This document shows positions 43,001 through 56,167 of a stretch of 64,000 bases of DNA, piece after piece. The DNA is from Erythroxylum novogranatense (taxonomy: Eukaryota; Streptophyta; Magnoliopsida; Malpighiales; Erythroxylaceae), in NCBI GenBank assembly GCA_029891385.1, contig CM057232.1, positions 67,207,824-67,271,823 on the forward strand. The letters are read 5' to 3'. The notes under the pieces were generated by a model. It saw nothing but the letters and a program-made list of their open reading frames with translations. It was not told the origin of the DNA and ran no database searches. A program made the translations under genes and the position numbers. Numbering within the stretch: position 1 is the stretch's first letter; each line of letters opens with the position of its first letter.

Positions 43001-45444
43001 ATGGCGATGAGAATAGCTTCCACCAACCTCATTGTTCCTAGCTCGTCACTGATATCGCGTTTGTCCCAATTCTCAGGTGTTATGGTTATTAGAAACAGGA
43101 GATTTTCATTCTCGGCTTCCAAGATAAGCATGAGCTTGAAAGCCGGCATCGTTGGGCTCCCTAATGTTGGCAAATCCACTCTCTTCAATGCTGTTGTAAC
43201 GTTCTTTTCTTTGCTCCTCCTATTGTTATTGCAATAAAGCAAAAGTGTGCGTCATTGATATTTTATCTGCTGGGAAAGATGGAATTTTTTGTTTTTCATT
43301 TGGTGATACTTCCTGGCATCAGTTTCGCATGAACCTCTTGTAGCATTTGATAAGGCTTAGTTTGTGCAAACGTAAACGGGCAGTACAACCTCGTGCATTA
43401 GTCATTATGTTTGCTAGTTGCAGGATCTGACCATCTTATCGTCTATCCGCTGCTATGAGTTTGCCCTTTACTTCTTTTATGTATGTCAACTAAATAATGG
43501 CCATAATCCTCTACTTTAATGAGACTGTTAGATTCATATAGTTTCATGAATTTGGACGACTCTTCCATCGTTTAAATTGCATTTTTCTTTTGATTGATTG
43601 ATATGGTTACTGACTCTTGTAGGTGGAGAATGGAAAAGCTCAAGCTGCCAATTTCCCCTTTTGTACCATAGAACCAAATGTAGGGATTGTTGCAGTTCCA
43701 GATCCACGACTCCATGTACTTTCTGATCTCAGCAAATCTCAACGCGTGGTCCCAGCATCCATAGAATTTGTGGATATTGCAGGGCTTGTTAAGGGTGCCA
43801 GTCAAGGCGAGGTTGCTTCAGTTCTTTTACTGATGTTACTTTGTTTTTTTACCAGTGAACTTGGATTTTTCTTGCTTAGTTTCCCTTTTCTCTTTTTAAT
43901 TCCATAAATGTTTTTTCTTTTGAATAATCTTGTAGGGATTGGGTAATAAGTTCTTGACACATATCCGTCAAGTTGACTCCATTCTTCAGGTTTTTGTCTG
44001 TGCTTGCTCATATTTATGTTCTGTTGCAGCTAAAATAATTTCTTTTCATGAATTGTGATGTCAATAGTAGTATGATCCAGAATAGTTTCATTAAATCCAA
44101 ACCTTCATAAGACAGGCATTGATATATATTAAGTTATGTTTGGCATAGCGGTCCAAGGAATTCAAAGGCGCTAAGCGCTAGGATATCTGAATTACTTGTG
44201 TCTTGGGCACAAAAAAGGTGGTCATCTCAGTTAAGCAAGATATCTTTAATAAAAAATAAATTTGTGCAAAATTCAAATTAACATTGCACATGTTTATTAT
44301 TCCTGCATTACGTATGCTAATAATTCTTGATCTTTTTATACCACGTCAAGAATTATTTATAATTTGGGTAGACTAGCAAGTATGGAACTAGTTAGAGATA
44401 TAACAACCATGTTTCTTTACTGAACTTTTATTTCTAATGCTGACCAACTCTTTGTTGCGATGACTGATTAATTGTTGAATATGGTCAGTAAAATGTTATT
44501 ATCAGCATTCATATCATGATGAGAGTAAAATATTCAATAGCATCATATGTGACGTTGCTCTTGCTGTATACCATGAATGAGAATTGAAAGTGAAAATTTT
44601 GAATTCACTACTTAATAGGACCTGGTACACAATAATTCTTTCCAGACAATGTGTTGTATTCGAATCGCTACTTCGGATGCAAGCAAGGAAGCGCTGACCT
44701 ATACCTATACGATTGCTATTCTTATTGATATTGATCAATGAGGGCCAAGGACCGTCCCTTTTGGTTAACCAAGTGGGTATAGGAGGAAAAACAGGAAAAT
44801 CAAAATCAGTTAGCTAGAGTTATAAAGAAATAGGCTCATCAAGGACCTGAAGTCAGAAACTGCACTGGATCCAATCTTTGTCGATTCCATCTATTAGATA
44901 GACTAGCCTCGGGAAAGATGAGAGCAACGAATCCCATAATAGTCAAGTAAGAAAAGAAAGCATCTATTTTCTTAACCTTTTGCAATAGGAGTTAAATATG
45001 GTGAGAGAAAATGATGTATTTCTACAGGAGAGAGTAACAAGAAACCACAAGTAAATAGTAATCACATATTAATTCTCTACCGTTGTGTAAGCCTCGATGA
45101 TAGCATTGCATTAGTTTCATATTACCTTGTATCTTTATCCTTTTCTTTTTTCTGGTGCCAAATAAAATCGATTGTTGCAGTCATTATCGTTGTTATATCT
45201 TTACCTGGTTTCTGCATATCATTGCTGGACATAAAGTGACACTGTCACTGATTAGGCATATACATAGTGATTGATTGTCATTTCAGGTTGTACGCTGTTT
45301 TGAAGATAATGACATTGTCCATGTGAATGGAGTAATTGATCCCAAATCTGATATTGATGTGATCAACTTGGAGCTTGTTTTCTCAGATTTGGAACAGGTA
45401 CGGAGGACTGAACTTGTCTTATATGGTAGTGTGTGTGTGTTTGA

Positions 45445-45476
<32 letters not shown>

Positions 45477-48400
45477 TGATTTTCCTCATTCATAACCTTA
45501 TTGCTTTCTGAGCCATTGATTTCACTTTTCTAGACTTCATTATTTTGGGCTATTACATTCATTGTTGCACTGAAGTTTTATGAATTGATTGTTTAAGAAT
45601 TTGTTGTATATCTTAATAGGGCATGTTACAGTGAACTTATATTAAAGTTTCTTCAACTTGAAAAGTTCCTCTATGATGAAATAAACCATTATGAGGGAAG
45701 CTAATGAAACTAAATTTGCTTCATTTACAAGAAATGCAGATTGAGAAAAGATTGGAGAAACTCAAAAAGGGAAAGGCAAAGGATTCACAGTCCAAACTGA
45801 AGGTAAAGGCAATGTTTTATTAAATTTAAATATGTGCATCGCTGTACTGCCTATTGAATGTGGAAGCAACCTATAGGATGGTCAAAGAGAGTACCACAAG
45901 ATAAAAATGGTGGGAGATGAAAATGATGGACTTAGGACCTAAAATCTTTATTTCCGTCAGTTTTGGAGGGATAAGAAGCTTTTCGTTAAAAATGGTGGGC
46001 TCAGGACCTAACAATTTGGGAGGTATGCAATCATGAGACTCTTCAACTCTATGAAACAAAGAGTGACAAGTTTAATGTATGGGCCGGCTTGGAAAATAGT
46101 GGCTTGGGGATAGCCTGATGGAAACAGGGAACCTGTGAAGAAATTTGAACTGGTTACTACTAAAAGATGTATTTCAAAATTGAAATATGGATGGCGTATT
46201 GACTTTTTCCGGTTGGTGGGGATAAAGATGATTTGAAACTGTATCCAGATGGTACTTGGGACCTCAGTATTTGAGTGGCCTTCTGATATGATGTCAACAA
46301 CATTGTCTCCATGTCTTTATATGGATAAAAAGATAGAAATTCTGGAAAGAAAAGTAGATGGATAAGTAAAAGGCATTGTCTTACCGAATTAATATGTGTA
46401 ATTCTTTCAGGAGGAAGCAGAAAAGAAAGCCTTGGAAAGTATTCAGTCAGCACTCATGGATGGAAGACCAGCACGATCTATTCCATTATCGGATTTTGAA
46501 AAGGATTCTATTAAGCATCTTTCCTTGCTAACAATGAAACCCGTCATATATGTGGCAAATGTTGCAGAATCTGACTTAGCTGCACCTGAAGAAAATCCTC
46601 ATGTCAATGAAGTGATGAAACTTGCATCTGACCTGCAATCAGGACTAGTCACCATTTCTGCTCAGGTTATTTTTTAAATTCATTTTCTTGGATTTGTCAC
46701 TTACTTTTTCTATATAAAATGCTTCTGGCTTTTGGTTTTTGTGCTTATATGATGCAAATAATAGGGTGAAGTTTACTATTGCAGGTTGAATCAGAGCTTA
46801 CTGAGCTTCCCCATGAAGAAAGAACTGAGTATTTGAAATCTCTTGGTGTCAGTGAAAGTGTTCTTGGGAACCTCATAAGGGCAACATATAGCCTTCTAGG
46901 TCTTCGTACGTACTTCACTTCTGGTGAGAAGGTGAGGAAGAATATTTAACAAACCATGGAAAACATTGAATGAACTTTTGAACCGTACTTAATTGTTTTC
47001 TGCAGGAAACAAAGGCTTGGACTATTCTTGCAGGTTAGCCTAACTTGCTGGTTGCCTTTGTCTGCCTTAATAAATTGCTTGTAACCTAGTTATTCTTTGG
47101 AAAACTTGGTTATTGAGTATCTCAGCTGATAGCTGTGTGCTGGAGGACCATAAACTTATTTCATTCTTTATGTGGCACACAGAGTTCAGTTGCGCATTTG
47201 ATGTTGTTGAAAACTTCCTGTGTGATGGATTCCCATACAATCCTTCTTGATCCTAAGATTATTATTTTCTAAATTGTTTTTATCTCATTCAGGAATGACA
47301 GCACCTCAAGCAGCTGGAGTCATACACTCTGACTTTGAGAAAGGTTTTATTCGGGCTGAGACAGTAAGTATCACAGTTTAGTTCTGAGTAATCATATTAA
47401 GATTCTTGAGAATGCTGCTTTCCAATCTAAATGGTTAATTTGTGTCCAAGCACTTGTTTTAAAGTTCCGAATGCATCTTTGGAGTTCTATCAGAATTATC
47501 TAAATGCAGCACCTATCACAGAAGCAGACTTGCAATGTTAATTGGATATTCATGGGCATTTTGGAAAGAGTTTCATATTTTGCGAATTAATAAAATAACT
47601 TAGTGAGTTCTATTTTATCATTTGTAATTTTTATTAATTTTATCGTTGGAGTAATATTCTCTGGCAGACCTACAAATTTTCTTGTGTAGTGTTCTTGCTT
47701 TAGTTTACTTCATTGAAGTTTTTACTAAGCAAAATATAGCAATCAGGTCCTTTATGTCAACTGCATTAAAAATTTTCTTGTATTTTTCAGTTCTCACCTT
47801 ATTATGTATTTTTACAGTAATATATTTTACTAGAAAAAACATTAAGAAGGCTGGCATAGTAAAGTACGATTAGTGGACTGACATCTTATTTTTCACCATA
47901 TCCCTGACAATATTCATGCTAAGGACTTGATAAACGCTTTCTTAATGATACTCGGGTGGAAATAAATGAAAAACTAAAAGAATCGAATTAGAAACATGTG
48001 ATAACTGAGTTAAAAAGAAACATGGGTTAATACTGGATGTTTTTCTCAGTGCTCATAGAATGTACTATGCGGCTACATATGTTTTCCTGTTATGTTTCCT
48101 CCAGATCTCACTCATAACTGCAAGATATCTTCTTACTTAAAGGATTAAAAAAACAGCTTTAGTTTGACAGCCATGTACAATGAAATTGAAACAGCCTGCA
48201 CCCATAAACAGCTGCTCAATATCGCAGATGGATGCATGTTGAAACTTCTGGTTATGAATTTTCAAAAAACTGCTAAAGCATTATAGTTATGATTAATATG
48301 TATAATCAATATTTTATTTTTTGTTAACAATTAATTTATATATTAATCATGTTTGCCATATACTAAATGTTATCAGCACAGTTGATTAACATCTTGCTCC

Positions 48401-49076
48401 ATTTTCCTTTTAAGGTGTCATATGATGATTTTGTTGCTGCTGGTTCACTTGCGGTAGCAAGGGAAAAAGGACTTGTAAGTTTCACCTTTTCTGTTCCATC
48501 TCTTACGAGGCATGACATTTGCTTCCTTTAAAGATTCATACTTTTCCTCCCGACGTTGGTTGTTGGACTTTGTGCTCTTTATCTGGACTTACTTTTTACT
48601 TGAACCTGCTCAGAATATTAGATCCCTGAGACAGAAGTTTAAAACATGGGTTAGCTTGAACCTAACTGGCTAACTGAAGTTTAACATGTCTCTTACTTAC
48701 AATGCTTAAGTAATTTCATATATGTATACTTTTTGAATGGTGGGTTGGCTTGCAAGAGGCTGAGCAGTATTAACTTAGTTTTATCTTTCTATACGTCAAA
48801 TGGAGTCACATTGGCAGTGTCATGCGTAAAGCCTACAATTAGCTAACTGAAAGAAAAACAAATCGTCTCGCTGTCTGTTGAGTGTGACTGTGTATGTGGC
48901 TCGTGCATACAGGAACATATACAGATTGAGAATAATAGGCTCTAAAGTGCCTTTTATTTTTTCTGTATTCCAAAAAGCGATTCTGAATGGTTTTTTACTC
49001 TCTGCAGTTGAGGTCTGAGGGAAAAGATTATGTTGTTCAAGAAGGAGATGTCATGCTGTTTCGATTCAATGTTTAA
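43001..49076 (+). CDS. YchF: Organelle-type YchF ATPase (Obg-related), 11 exons
   Basis: Exons: 43001-43195, 43623-43811, 43936-43989, 45287-45397, 45740-45802, 46411-46665, 46785-46931, 47006-47033, 47293-47363, 48415-48474, 49008-49076. All ten introns are GT-AG, and the joined frame is 413 codons ending TAA. YchF is a TRAFAC P-loop ATPase that binds ribosomes and responds to stress. G1 GLPNVGKST is at residues 52-60, G3 DIAGL at 116-120 and the non-canonical G4 NVAE at 254-257 (NKxD in true GTPases; the change explains ATP preference in this family). The C-terminal TGS domain (about 325-411) starts after LGLRTYFT and ends [19 protein letters not shown] and the rest follow the bacterial form more closely than cytosolic OLA1. 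The first ~46 residues (Ser/Arg-rich, few acids) look like a plastid or mitochondrial transit peptide. Start choice: first ATG of the exon-1 frame; a second ATG is two codons on. No lesions. Confidence 0.95.
45429..45476. repeat. (GT)n(GA)n microsatellite in YchF intron 4
   Basis: A GTGTGTGTGTGT run, a TTGAGTGTGT link and then about 12 GA units. Probably length-polymorphic. Confidence 0.95.
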
Positions 49077-49391
49077 ACTACAGTATCATCTTATAGAAAA
49101 CAACGGCGTGCTCTTCCAGGCAATTCAAAGCTGATGGATGATTCATTATCGAGTGTAATGGGAAGTGATGTTAGCATTAAGATCATCTCTCCAACAGTTT
49201 GCAAAAGGGAAATTTATGACGAAGCATTCTTTCATTATTTCTGTGAGAAAACTCATATTTTACTTGTTCACTAAGTTATTTTGGAGTTGTTTTGTGGTGC
49301 TAAAGGTGGGGATATTAGTGCTGCAGTATTACCTGACTTTTGATCCTCCAATTATTCGAATGTCATTACTTAGCTTATAATTTAGGCAACA
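49077..49391 (+). other. 3' UTR and downstream of YchF
   Basis: Follows the stop codon; likely holds the 3' UTR. No clear poly(A) signal singled out. No other gene. Confidence 0.5.
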
Positions 49392-49680
49392 TGTTAGGAC
49401 CAATGACAATTATAATAAGCCTAGGATTTGGAGAGTGTATTCACGTGGGAAGAAGGAAGGGGCTGGAGGGAAGGATGTCAGAGTTAGTTAGAATGGGGAG
49501 AGCTGATGTGCTGATGTGGCACTAGGGAATAACCGAATGTACTAGGGGGCAGCTAGGATAAAAAGGAGGGCAGAGGAGAGAGAGGGTATTCTGGAAGTAA
49601 GGAGAATATTGGGACAGAGGAAGGAGCTATTCTTCCCCTGAGGAGCAACTCTTGCTCTGGTGTAGTGAAGGATCATCGGA
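49392..49680 (+). mobile_element. LTR 5' fragment, probably copia
   Basis: Starts TGTTAGGACCAATG and has GATAAAAAGGAGGGCAGAGG (TATA-like, near 49557) followed by a purine-rich leader, the layout of a plant LTR. It fades out after about 290 bp, and no matching end or TSD for CAACA was found. Confidence 0.45.
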
Positions 49681-50014
49681 TTAAATATGTTAATTACATA
49701 TTTAAATATCTTATTAAAAATAAAAAGGTTAAATATGTTAGGCCCGCATGTGATTTCAGTGTTTTTTTTTTTAATTTCTTCTCAAATTTTACTCAAAGCC
49801 TTCTAATTTACTAATGAATATGTTATAATTTGGCTTTAAGAAGCTGTCGATTGCTTGCCATGCCAAAACTTCTTGCCCTGAAGACGTTGGAAGCCATCGT
49901 TCTGAGTCTCTCAGTTCGTTAACGTATTCTTCACAAGTTCTTAAACTTTCTTCTAAAAGCCTGGTGCATTTTATTTTACAGGAAGAAATTGAAGAAATAT
50001 TTGGAGCTCTCAAT
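49681..50014 (-). other. Unassigned; short ORF of unknown origin
   Basis: A 74-codon minus-strand ORF (49789-50013) reads RTCEEYVNELRDSERWLP and QEVLAWQAIDSFLKP. The composition looks protein-coding, but I do not recognise it and see no flanking exons. Could be a captured exon or chance. Confidence 0.3.
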
Positions 50015-50650
50015 CAACTACAATTAATAACTTCAGTATTGAGCTCACAGAACATATACTGGGTTTCGCACTTAGTATTTCCTTGCTTGATCATTAAATC
50101 AATTGATAAAATCCTGAGAGAGATTTTATGAAATGGAAGAAAAGGACATGGAAACAAAGAAAGGGTCAATTGGAAGGATGTATGCACCCCCAGGAATCAT
50201 GGAGGGCTTGGATTCAGTCCCCTAAAGGGTCACTTGGAAGGATGTATCAACCTCCCAAGAATCATGGAGGGCTTGGAATTTCAATCCCCTAAAGGTCATA
50301 AATATGACAATGATAGCTAAGAGAAAATGGAGGCTTATCAAAGACAAAAATTCACTTTGGGTCAACTGGGTGCACAGCTGTTATATCAAGGATTCACATT
50401 TTTGGAGCATGAACAATAATAAAAATGCCTCATCAATTATGCAGTTCATTCTTAAAATGAGCGAGGATCAAACAAACAATTCACTATAAGATTGGGGATG
50501 GAAGAAACACGTCATTTTGGAATGATAAATGGTTGCATTATGACATCTTAAATACTCAAATGACTCTTCTAGCAAATACAAAAATGAATCAGCAAGGTTT
50601 ATTACGGAGAGCAAAATCAGCTGTTGGATGGCATAATTTAGGACAAAATT
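50015..50650 (+). pseudogene. LINE (L1-like) ORF2 C-terminal fragment
   Basis: Blocks typical of the region downstream of the RT core in plant LINE ORF2 are present in changing frames: IIKSIDKILREIL, VNWKDVCTPRNHGGLG, KWRLIKDKNSLWVNWVHSCY and YKIGDGRNTSFWNDKWL. A 63/65-bp tandem duplication (AATTGGAAGGATGTATGCACC near 50171 and the matching block near 50233) repeats the WKDVC segment. 5' truncation is normal for LINE copies; here the 3' end is missing too (it stops near 50650, with no poly(A) tail). Inactive. Confidence 0.8.
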
Positions 50651-52189
50651 GTTGTAGCGACCCCTGTATTATACGAAAGTAGCTAATTAAACCCTGAGAT
50701 ATAAAATGTTACTCTATTAACCTTATGTTTTCAATTTTGTTGCAAAAAACCCTTAATGCGTGTTGTTCCTCCACGCTTGAGAATGTGAGTTAATAAAATT
50801 TCAACTCAGAATTTTTTTTGCTAATTTTTATATATCAAAATTTTTTTAGCAACTTTTGAATAACACAAGATTATTAAGGCAATAAATTCCATAATTTAGT
50901 ATCGGTGAAATATGCATATCCACATGCGTCTCACATAATGTAGTTGGTAGTAAAGGGAAGACTCCCACAATTGACAAACTAAGTTCCTAACTATCCTTAA
51001 CGGGTGCTATATATGGAGATTAAGAATCAATTGAAAATATACTCTTTAGATGCCCTTATTCAAACAACACTTAGAAAAAGATGTTACAAAGTTTTGGATA
51101 TTAGTGGGATGCACTTTTATTTAAAAATAAGAATGCTACGTCAGCAAAAGGTGGGTCCTACTAATACGTAGAATTAAAAAACACCACATCGTAAAAATAA
51201 ACCACATGGTATTTAACTGACGAAAGGTAACCTTTGTCAGATTTTCAATCCTCATAGTATCTGGTTTGATCTTTTTTTAAATGTTAGGGTTTAACTTGAA
51301 CGCCCTAACTTAAATTCTGGTATAAATATTAGAGTTTTAAATACACTTTTGGCCTTCTTCTGTGCCTTAAAATTTTTTTGTAAACATGATTGGGACACAT
51401 GGACATGTAGAGGATAGTAGGAAATGAAACGAAGCTTTTTATGCTTTGTGAATCAACTCTTGTATTATTTTTTATTCCTTAGGGGCTTAGCTAAATAATT
51501 TTCATTTTTCAAAAAATGACTTTAATTACTTGTTTCTTATATTTCTAAATAGTTTTTCTTCACCAAATTAAAAATTTCTTTAACCATAAAAAGTATGAGG
51601 AGCTTCAGGAATAAATATAAACCAAGGAAAGGCTAAACTAATGGAACTTGTACTCTGTTATTCTTCTTACTCTCTAATTTATATTGTGTTTGAATTTTCT
51701 ATAATTGTTAACATTGAAATTCAATGAAGCTGAGTATTAAATACATATAAACTCTCAATTGTTTTTTTATATGTCTTTTAATTCATAATTTGGTAAGCAC
51801 ACAATGCATGCCCCAACTATTAACCAATAGATTTTAATCAAAACGTAAGGGTTTGTAATAAAATATCAGTAAGTATGATAGAACATTAAAAAAATATCAC
51901 CATCTAGAAAATAGGACTAAAATTTAAATGGAGACCTAGTTTTTAATAGGATTGACTATTCAAAGATAAGAATGAAATTCTTTTTCGTGGCCAAAGTAGT
52001 AGACCTATATGAGATAATGAAGAATGAACCTTATGTTCCAATAGGAACCATAAAAAGGAAAAAGATCAAATATAGACTAAGGTATAAAAAAAAGAGTGGG
52101 AAAAAAAACCCATTAGATAGTAAAACCATATGTATCATATCTTATTCTCTTTATATAAATGAGTTTAGTAGGATGTTAATGTGCTAAAC
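50651..52189 (+). other. Unassigned AT-rich intergenic sequence
   Basis: No gene. TAATTAAACCCTGAGATATA near 50687 and TGTTAGGGTTTAACTTG near 51283 are roughly inverted and could bound a small non-autonomous element, but the match is short and no TSD was found. Confidence 0.3.
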
Positions 52190-52870
52190 ATCCTATCATC
52201 TATGGCACAACACATGAGGGTACTAATCAAATGAAAGAGAAAAAAGTGACCAAGTTAATACATGAATGTGAGTTATTTCATATGAAGTATAATGAGTCCA
52301 TTTCTATGTGAACGTGCGTTAGTGATATTATAAATACTCTGAAAGGTAAGACCTATACTAACCCAAAAATGGTAAGTAAATTGCTTAGATCATTACCAAA
52401 GACTTTAGATACAAAAGTAATAGCTTTCTAAGTAGCCAAAGAGTTGAATATTTTGCCATTAGAAAAATTAATTGAATCCTTCCTCATATTGAGATGTATT
52501 TAAACAAGACTCTAAATGTGGAGGAAAGAAAAGAAGGATACATACAGGTGCATGTAATGAGATAAAATTGTTGTCATCACAATAAAATTTAAGAAATCCT
52601 TTAAAAAGAACACATTCTTTGGAGTAGATGCTTTAACAAATTTAAAATAACCGTAAAGTAAAATTTTGTGTAATTTGTTATGAATATAAGAAATTGGGAC
52701 ATATTAAGCCCAAATGTTCATTGTCGAAGAACAATAAGAAAGTTTTAAAAAAAGTAATAAGAAGTGGCAAGACTTCAAGAAGAAAATAAAACTAAAATTT
52801 ATATAGTATGAAACTAGTGATCGAAATGTGATGATTTTGAAAATGAGGTAGAAAATATATACTTCATCAC
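52190..52870 (+). pseudogene. Copia gag (UBN2-type) remnant with decayed zinc knuckle
   Basis: In shifting plus-strand frames the text follows the copia gag family known as UBN2: KVTKLIHECELFHMKYNESIS, NTLKGKTYTNPKMVSKLLRSLPKTLDTKV and AKELNILPLEKLIESF. Near 52670-52730 is a knuckle-like block, CYEYKKLGHIKPKC, with one Cys of the CCHC set replaced by Tyr. Stops interrupt it at 52306, 52426 and elsewhere. The knuckle and the following sequence were then triplicated (see 52688-53680). No pol survives downstream. Confidence 0.75.
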
Positions 52871-53680
52871 TATAATGTAAGATATCTTCTAGTGAAAACT
52901 CTTTTTATGATGATAGTAACATTTGCCTCACAACCGATGAACTTTTCAAAAGTATAAATATTATGACATGGAAAAGAAGAAACTTTTCTAAGTTTAAAAG
53001 AATTTGAAACTCTTATATATATATGAAAGAAATTGGGACATATTAAACCCCAATGTCCATTGTTGAAGAACAATAAGAAAGTTTAAAAAATTAATAAGAA
53101 GTAGCATGACTTAAAGAAGAAAATAAAACTAAAATTTATATAGTATGAAACTAGTGATCAAAATGTGATGATTTTGAAAATGAGGTACAAAATATATATA
53201 CTTTATCGCTTATAATGTAAGATATCTTCTAGTGACAACTCTTTTTATGATGATAGTAGCTTTTGTCTCACAACTGATGCACTTTTCAAAAGTGTACATA
53301 TTATGACATGGAAAAAGAGGAAATTTTTTCTAAGATTAAAAGAATTTGAAACTCTCTCTCTCTATATATATATATATACACACACACACAATGTCCATTG
53401 TTGAAGAACAATAAGAAAGTTACAAAAAAAAAAGGAATAAGAACTAGCAAGACTTCAAGAAGAAAATAAAACTAAAATTTAATAGTATGAAACTAGTGAT
53501 CGAAATGTCATGATTTTGAAAATGAGGTAGAAAATATACACTTAATCACCTATAATGTAAGATATCTTCTAGTCACAACTCTTCTTATGATGATAGTAAC
53601 ATTTGTCTCACAAATGGTGAACTTTTCAAAAGTGTACATATTATGACATGGAAAAGAAGAAATTTTTCTATATATATGCA
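52688..53680 (+). repeat. ~339-bp unit, three tandem copies
   Basis: The landmark ATGTYCATTG starts at 52714, 53053 and 53391, spaced 339 and 338 bp. Each copy also has GATATCTTCTAGTGA, CTCTTTTTATGATGATAGTA and TATTATGACATGGAAAA. Copy 3 has lost its first ~30 bp, replaced by a CT/TA/CA simple repeat. The unit includes the degenerate zinc-knuckle text. Confidence 0.88.
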
Positions 53681-56167
53681 TTAGAGAAAATGAGAGGTTA
53701 AAAGTGAAATTCATAATAAGAGTTTATATAAGAGTGAAAATATTAAGAATGAGAAAATGATGCATAGTTGTATGATAATGAAGTATTGATGAAGGAGATC
53801 AATGATCTTAAGCCATTATAATCCAAATTCACTAAAATAGTTAAAATTGGAAACCTTCTTAGAACCTAAAATTTTTTGAATTAATTATATGGAATTGGGT
53901 AATCTTATGAGAGTAATTTAACCAATTTGGTGCCCAATTTGTAAAGGTAAGGATTTTTATAGTGATAAATTATTATCTAAAATCTTTTGAAGGCATAACA
54001 ATGAATTTTCTCATACATCATCCACCAGGTCATAAGTTAAAAGAAAGTTCTATGCATAAATGTGTGGTACATAACACATATCTAGAAAAAAAAATGGAGT
54101 TTAAGACAATGAAGGCTATTATTTTAAAATTAAGATCTTACATTGGATGCATGTAAGAAACACATATTCTCTAGGCCAAGGCCTCAATAAAGAAGTGTGA
54201 AATATGCTTATAGTCATTACAGGCCATCATAGCACATCACATTCTAAATCATTTTCTAGGCCTCAGTATCACATAAAGAGAGCTCTGTATCATCCACAAC
54301 AAATGAAAACCTAGATATGCGTATGTGCAACATTTATATAAGTTTGAATCTTATAGTTTTAACACTTACAAATTATTTCATAAGAGGCATTTTTTTATAA
54401 ATATTGTGGATTTATGGATATGTTACATTAAACTAAAGATGATATGTGCTAAAAAAGGATGAAGAACTAATCCACAAGAACTTAAGTGAATTTTATTATC
54501 TAAAAAGGGAATCTTGTCTAGGAAAGCTAAATAAAGGAAGAAGGTTGACCTTTGGTTATAAGCAACCAATTACCAAATCTATATGAGATTGGAAGCCACA
54601 AAATTACCTTTAATAAATTCCTAATTATTTTTATAAAGAAAAAGGAAGAGAATTTCTTGATATGTAAGAAATATGAACATATTTTATTAAGTATTTTGCT
54701 TATTTTAAAGCTTAAATTCAATGGATCTTCCTATACTTTTGTATTTTGTTAATATGACTTGAAATTTTAAAACTATCAAAACCCTATAATTTTGTTTTTA
54801 TAATTCTCGTCCCTTTCAATATTATATTTTTATTGGTAATATCATATCAATGTTAGTCCAATTTATTTATAAAGATCTTTTTCTAGATTTCATCTTTTAC
54901 ATGTTAAAAGTAATTACTTTGATTCTTTATTTTAGCAATTTCATAAAATTCTTATTTTATTTTATTTGCATTTAATTAGTTTTAATTTTTATAAACTAGT
55001 TTGACTTTTCAAGTGTCAATTTCACATTTGGAAATTTATGCTAAATTAAAATTGAGTCAAAGCTTGAGATTAGGTTAAGAATTAAGGCATTTTTAAACCT
55101 AAAATGGAAGGAAATGGATTAATGGCTAAAAGACAATTAAGGAAGAAATGAAGTATAAATGACAAAAGTTAGAGGACATTTGAAACACAAATTAAAGTAC
55201 ACAAAATGGACATGGAAGAAAAAAAGAATATAAAATAATGGAAAAGATATAAAACACAAGCAAAATACAAAATAACGCATGCGTAATGATTAGAGTAAGG
55301 AGTAAGATAAAAGAAAATGGAGTTAAAATGAGGTTGTAAAAAAAACTAAACGTGAAAAAGTTCATCCAAATTCAAACAAAAGCATGAAAATGAAGAAATA
55401 AATTTCTTTTATTTTTCAAAATGAATTTAACTTACATAATTCTTGAAAGAAATATTTTAAAACAAACCTATAATGGAAAATCGTATAATGTAGTAACAAA
55501 ATTTTACGAATTTAATAATTTATAAATGAAAGTTTGAGATAAAATATAAAGTGTCACTTGTTTTTTTAGACTTAACTGACATTATTCTTCAAATTTTAAG
55601 AAGATTTATGGATGATAATAAGAGTAGCGGCAGTCGAGAAATAACAATAACCTTGTTGTTTGTGATGATTCTGGTTTTATAGTTTTGAAGCTTCCAAAAA
55701 ATTATTTTCACTTCCAAGGAGGTCTAAAAACATAGGTCGTTGGTTAGAGATGAAGAAGAGAAAAGGAAGGTTGACACAATTTCAAGTTTAGTTGTTGGTT
55801 AGAGATTAGGAAGAGAAAAGGATGGTTGACATGAAGACAGAAATAGGTTTATCAACCTTTTTTTTTTAAATGTTGGACTAACTATACTCCATACTGGTAA
55901 TGGTGGATCCTAATAAAAGTAAAATTCACATCATTAAATAGCTGACATACTTATGACTGAGTTAAGGGTTAAATTCAATATGTGTTGAATAGTACCAAAT
56001 ATTAGGATTTTATCTATATTTTAATGAAAACATTTGGTTTTAAAAAGGACCTTTTGCCACTTCATTTTTCTCTGCTCTTATCTTTTTATTTATTGAACAT
56101 CACTATCAACATTAAAAATCCTTTGAAATAACTACTGTCATTTACTGTGTGCTTTGAAATTCTAGTT
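53681..56167 (+). other. AT-rich debris, no intact gene
   Basis: 53700-54150 may be further copia remnant (lysine-rich, coiled-coil-like text in broken frames). The remainder is AT-rich with nothing I can assign. A ~60-bp duplication (TTGGTTAGAGATGAAGAAGAG near 55740 and TTGGTTAGAGATTAGGAAGAG near 55795) is present. Confidence 0.4.

Noticed and set aside
43001..49076. Cytosolic OLA1 as identity of the YchF-type gene
   Set aside because: Motifs such as VRCFEDND and the C-terminal ending follow bacterial YchF, and there is a transit-like N-terminal extension absent from OLA1.
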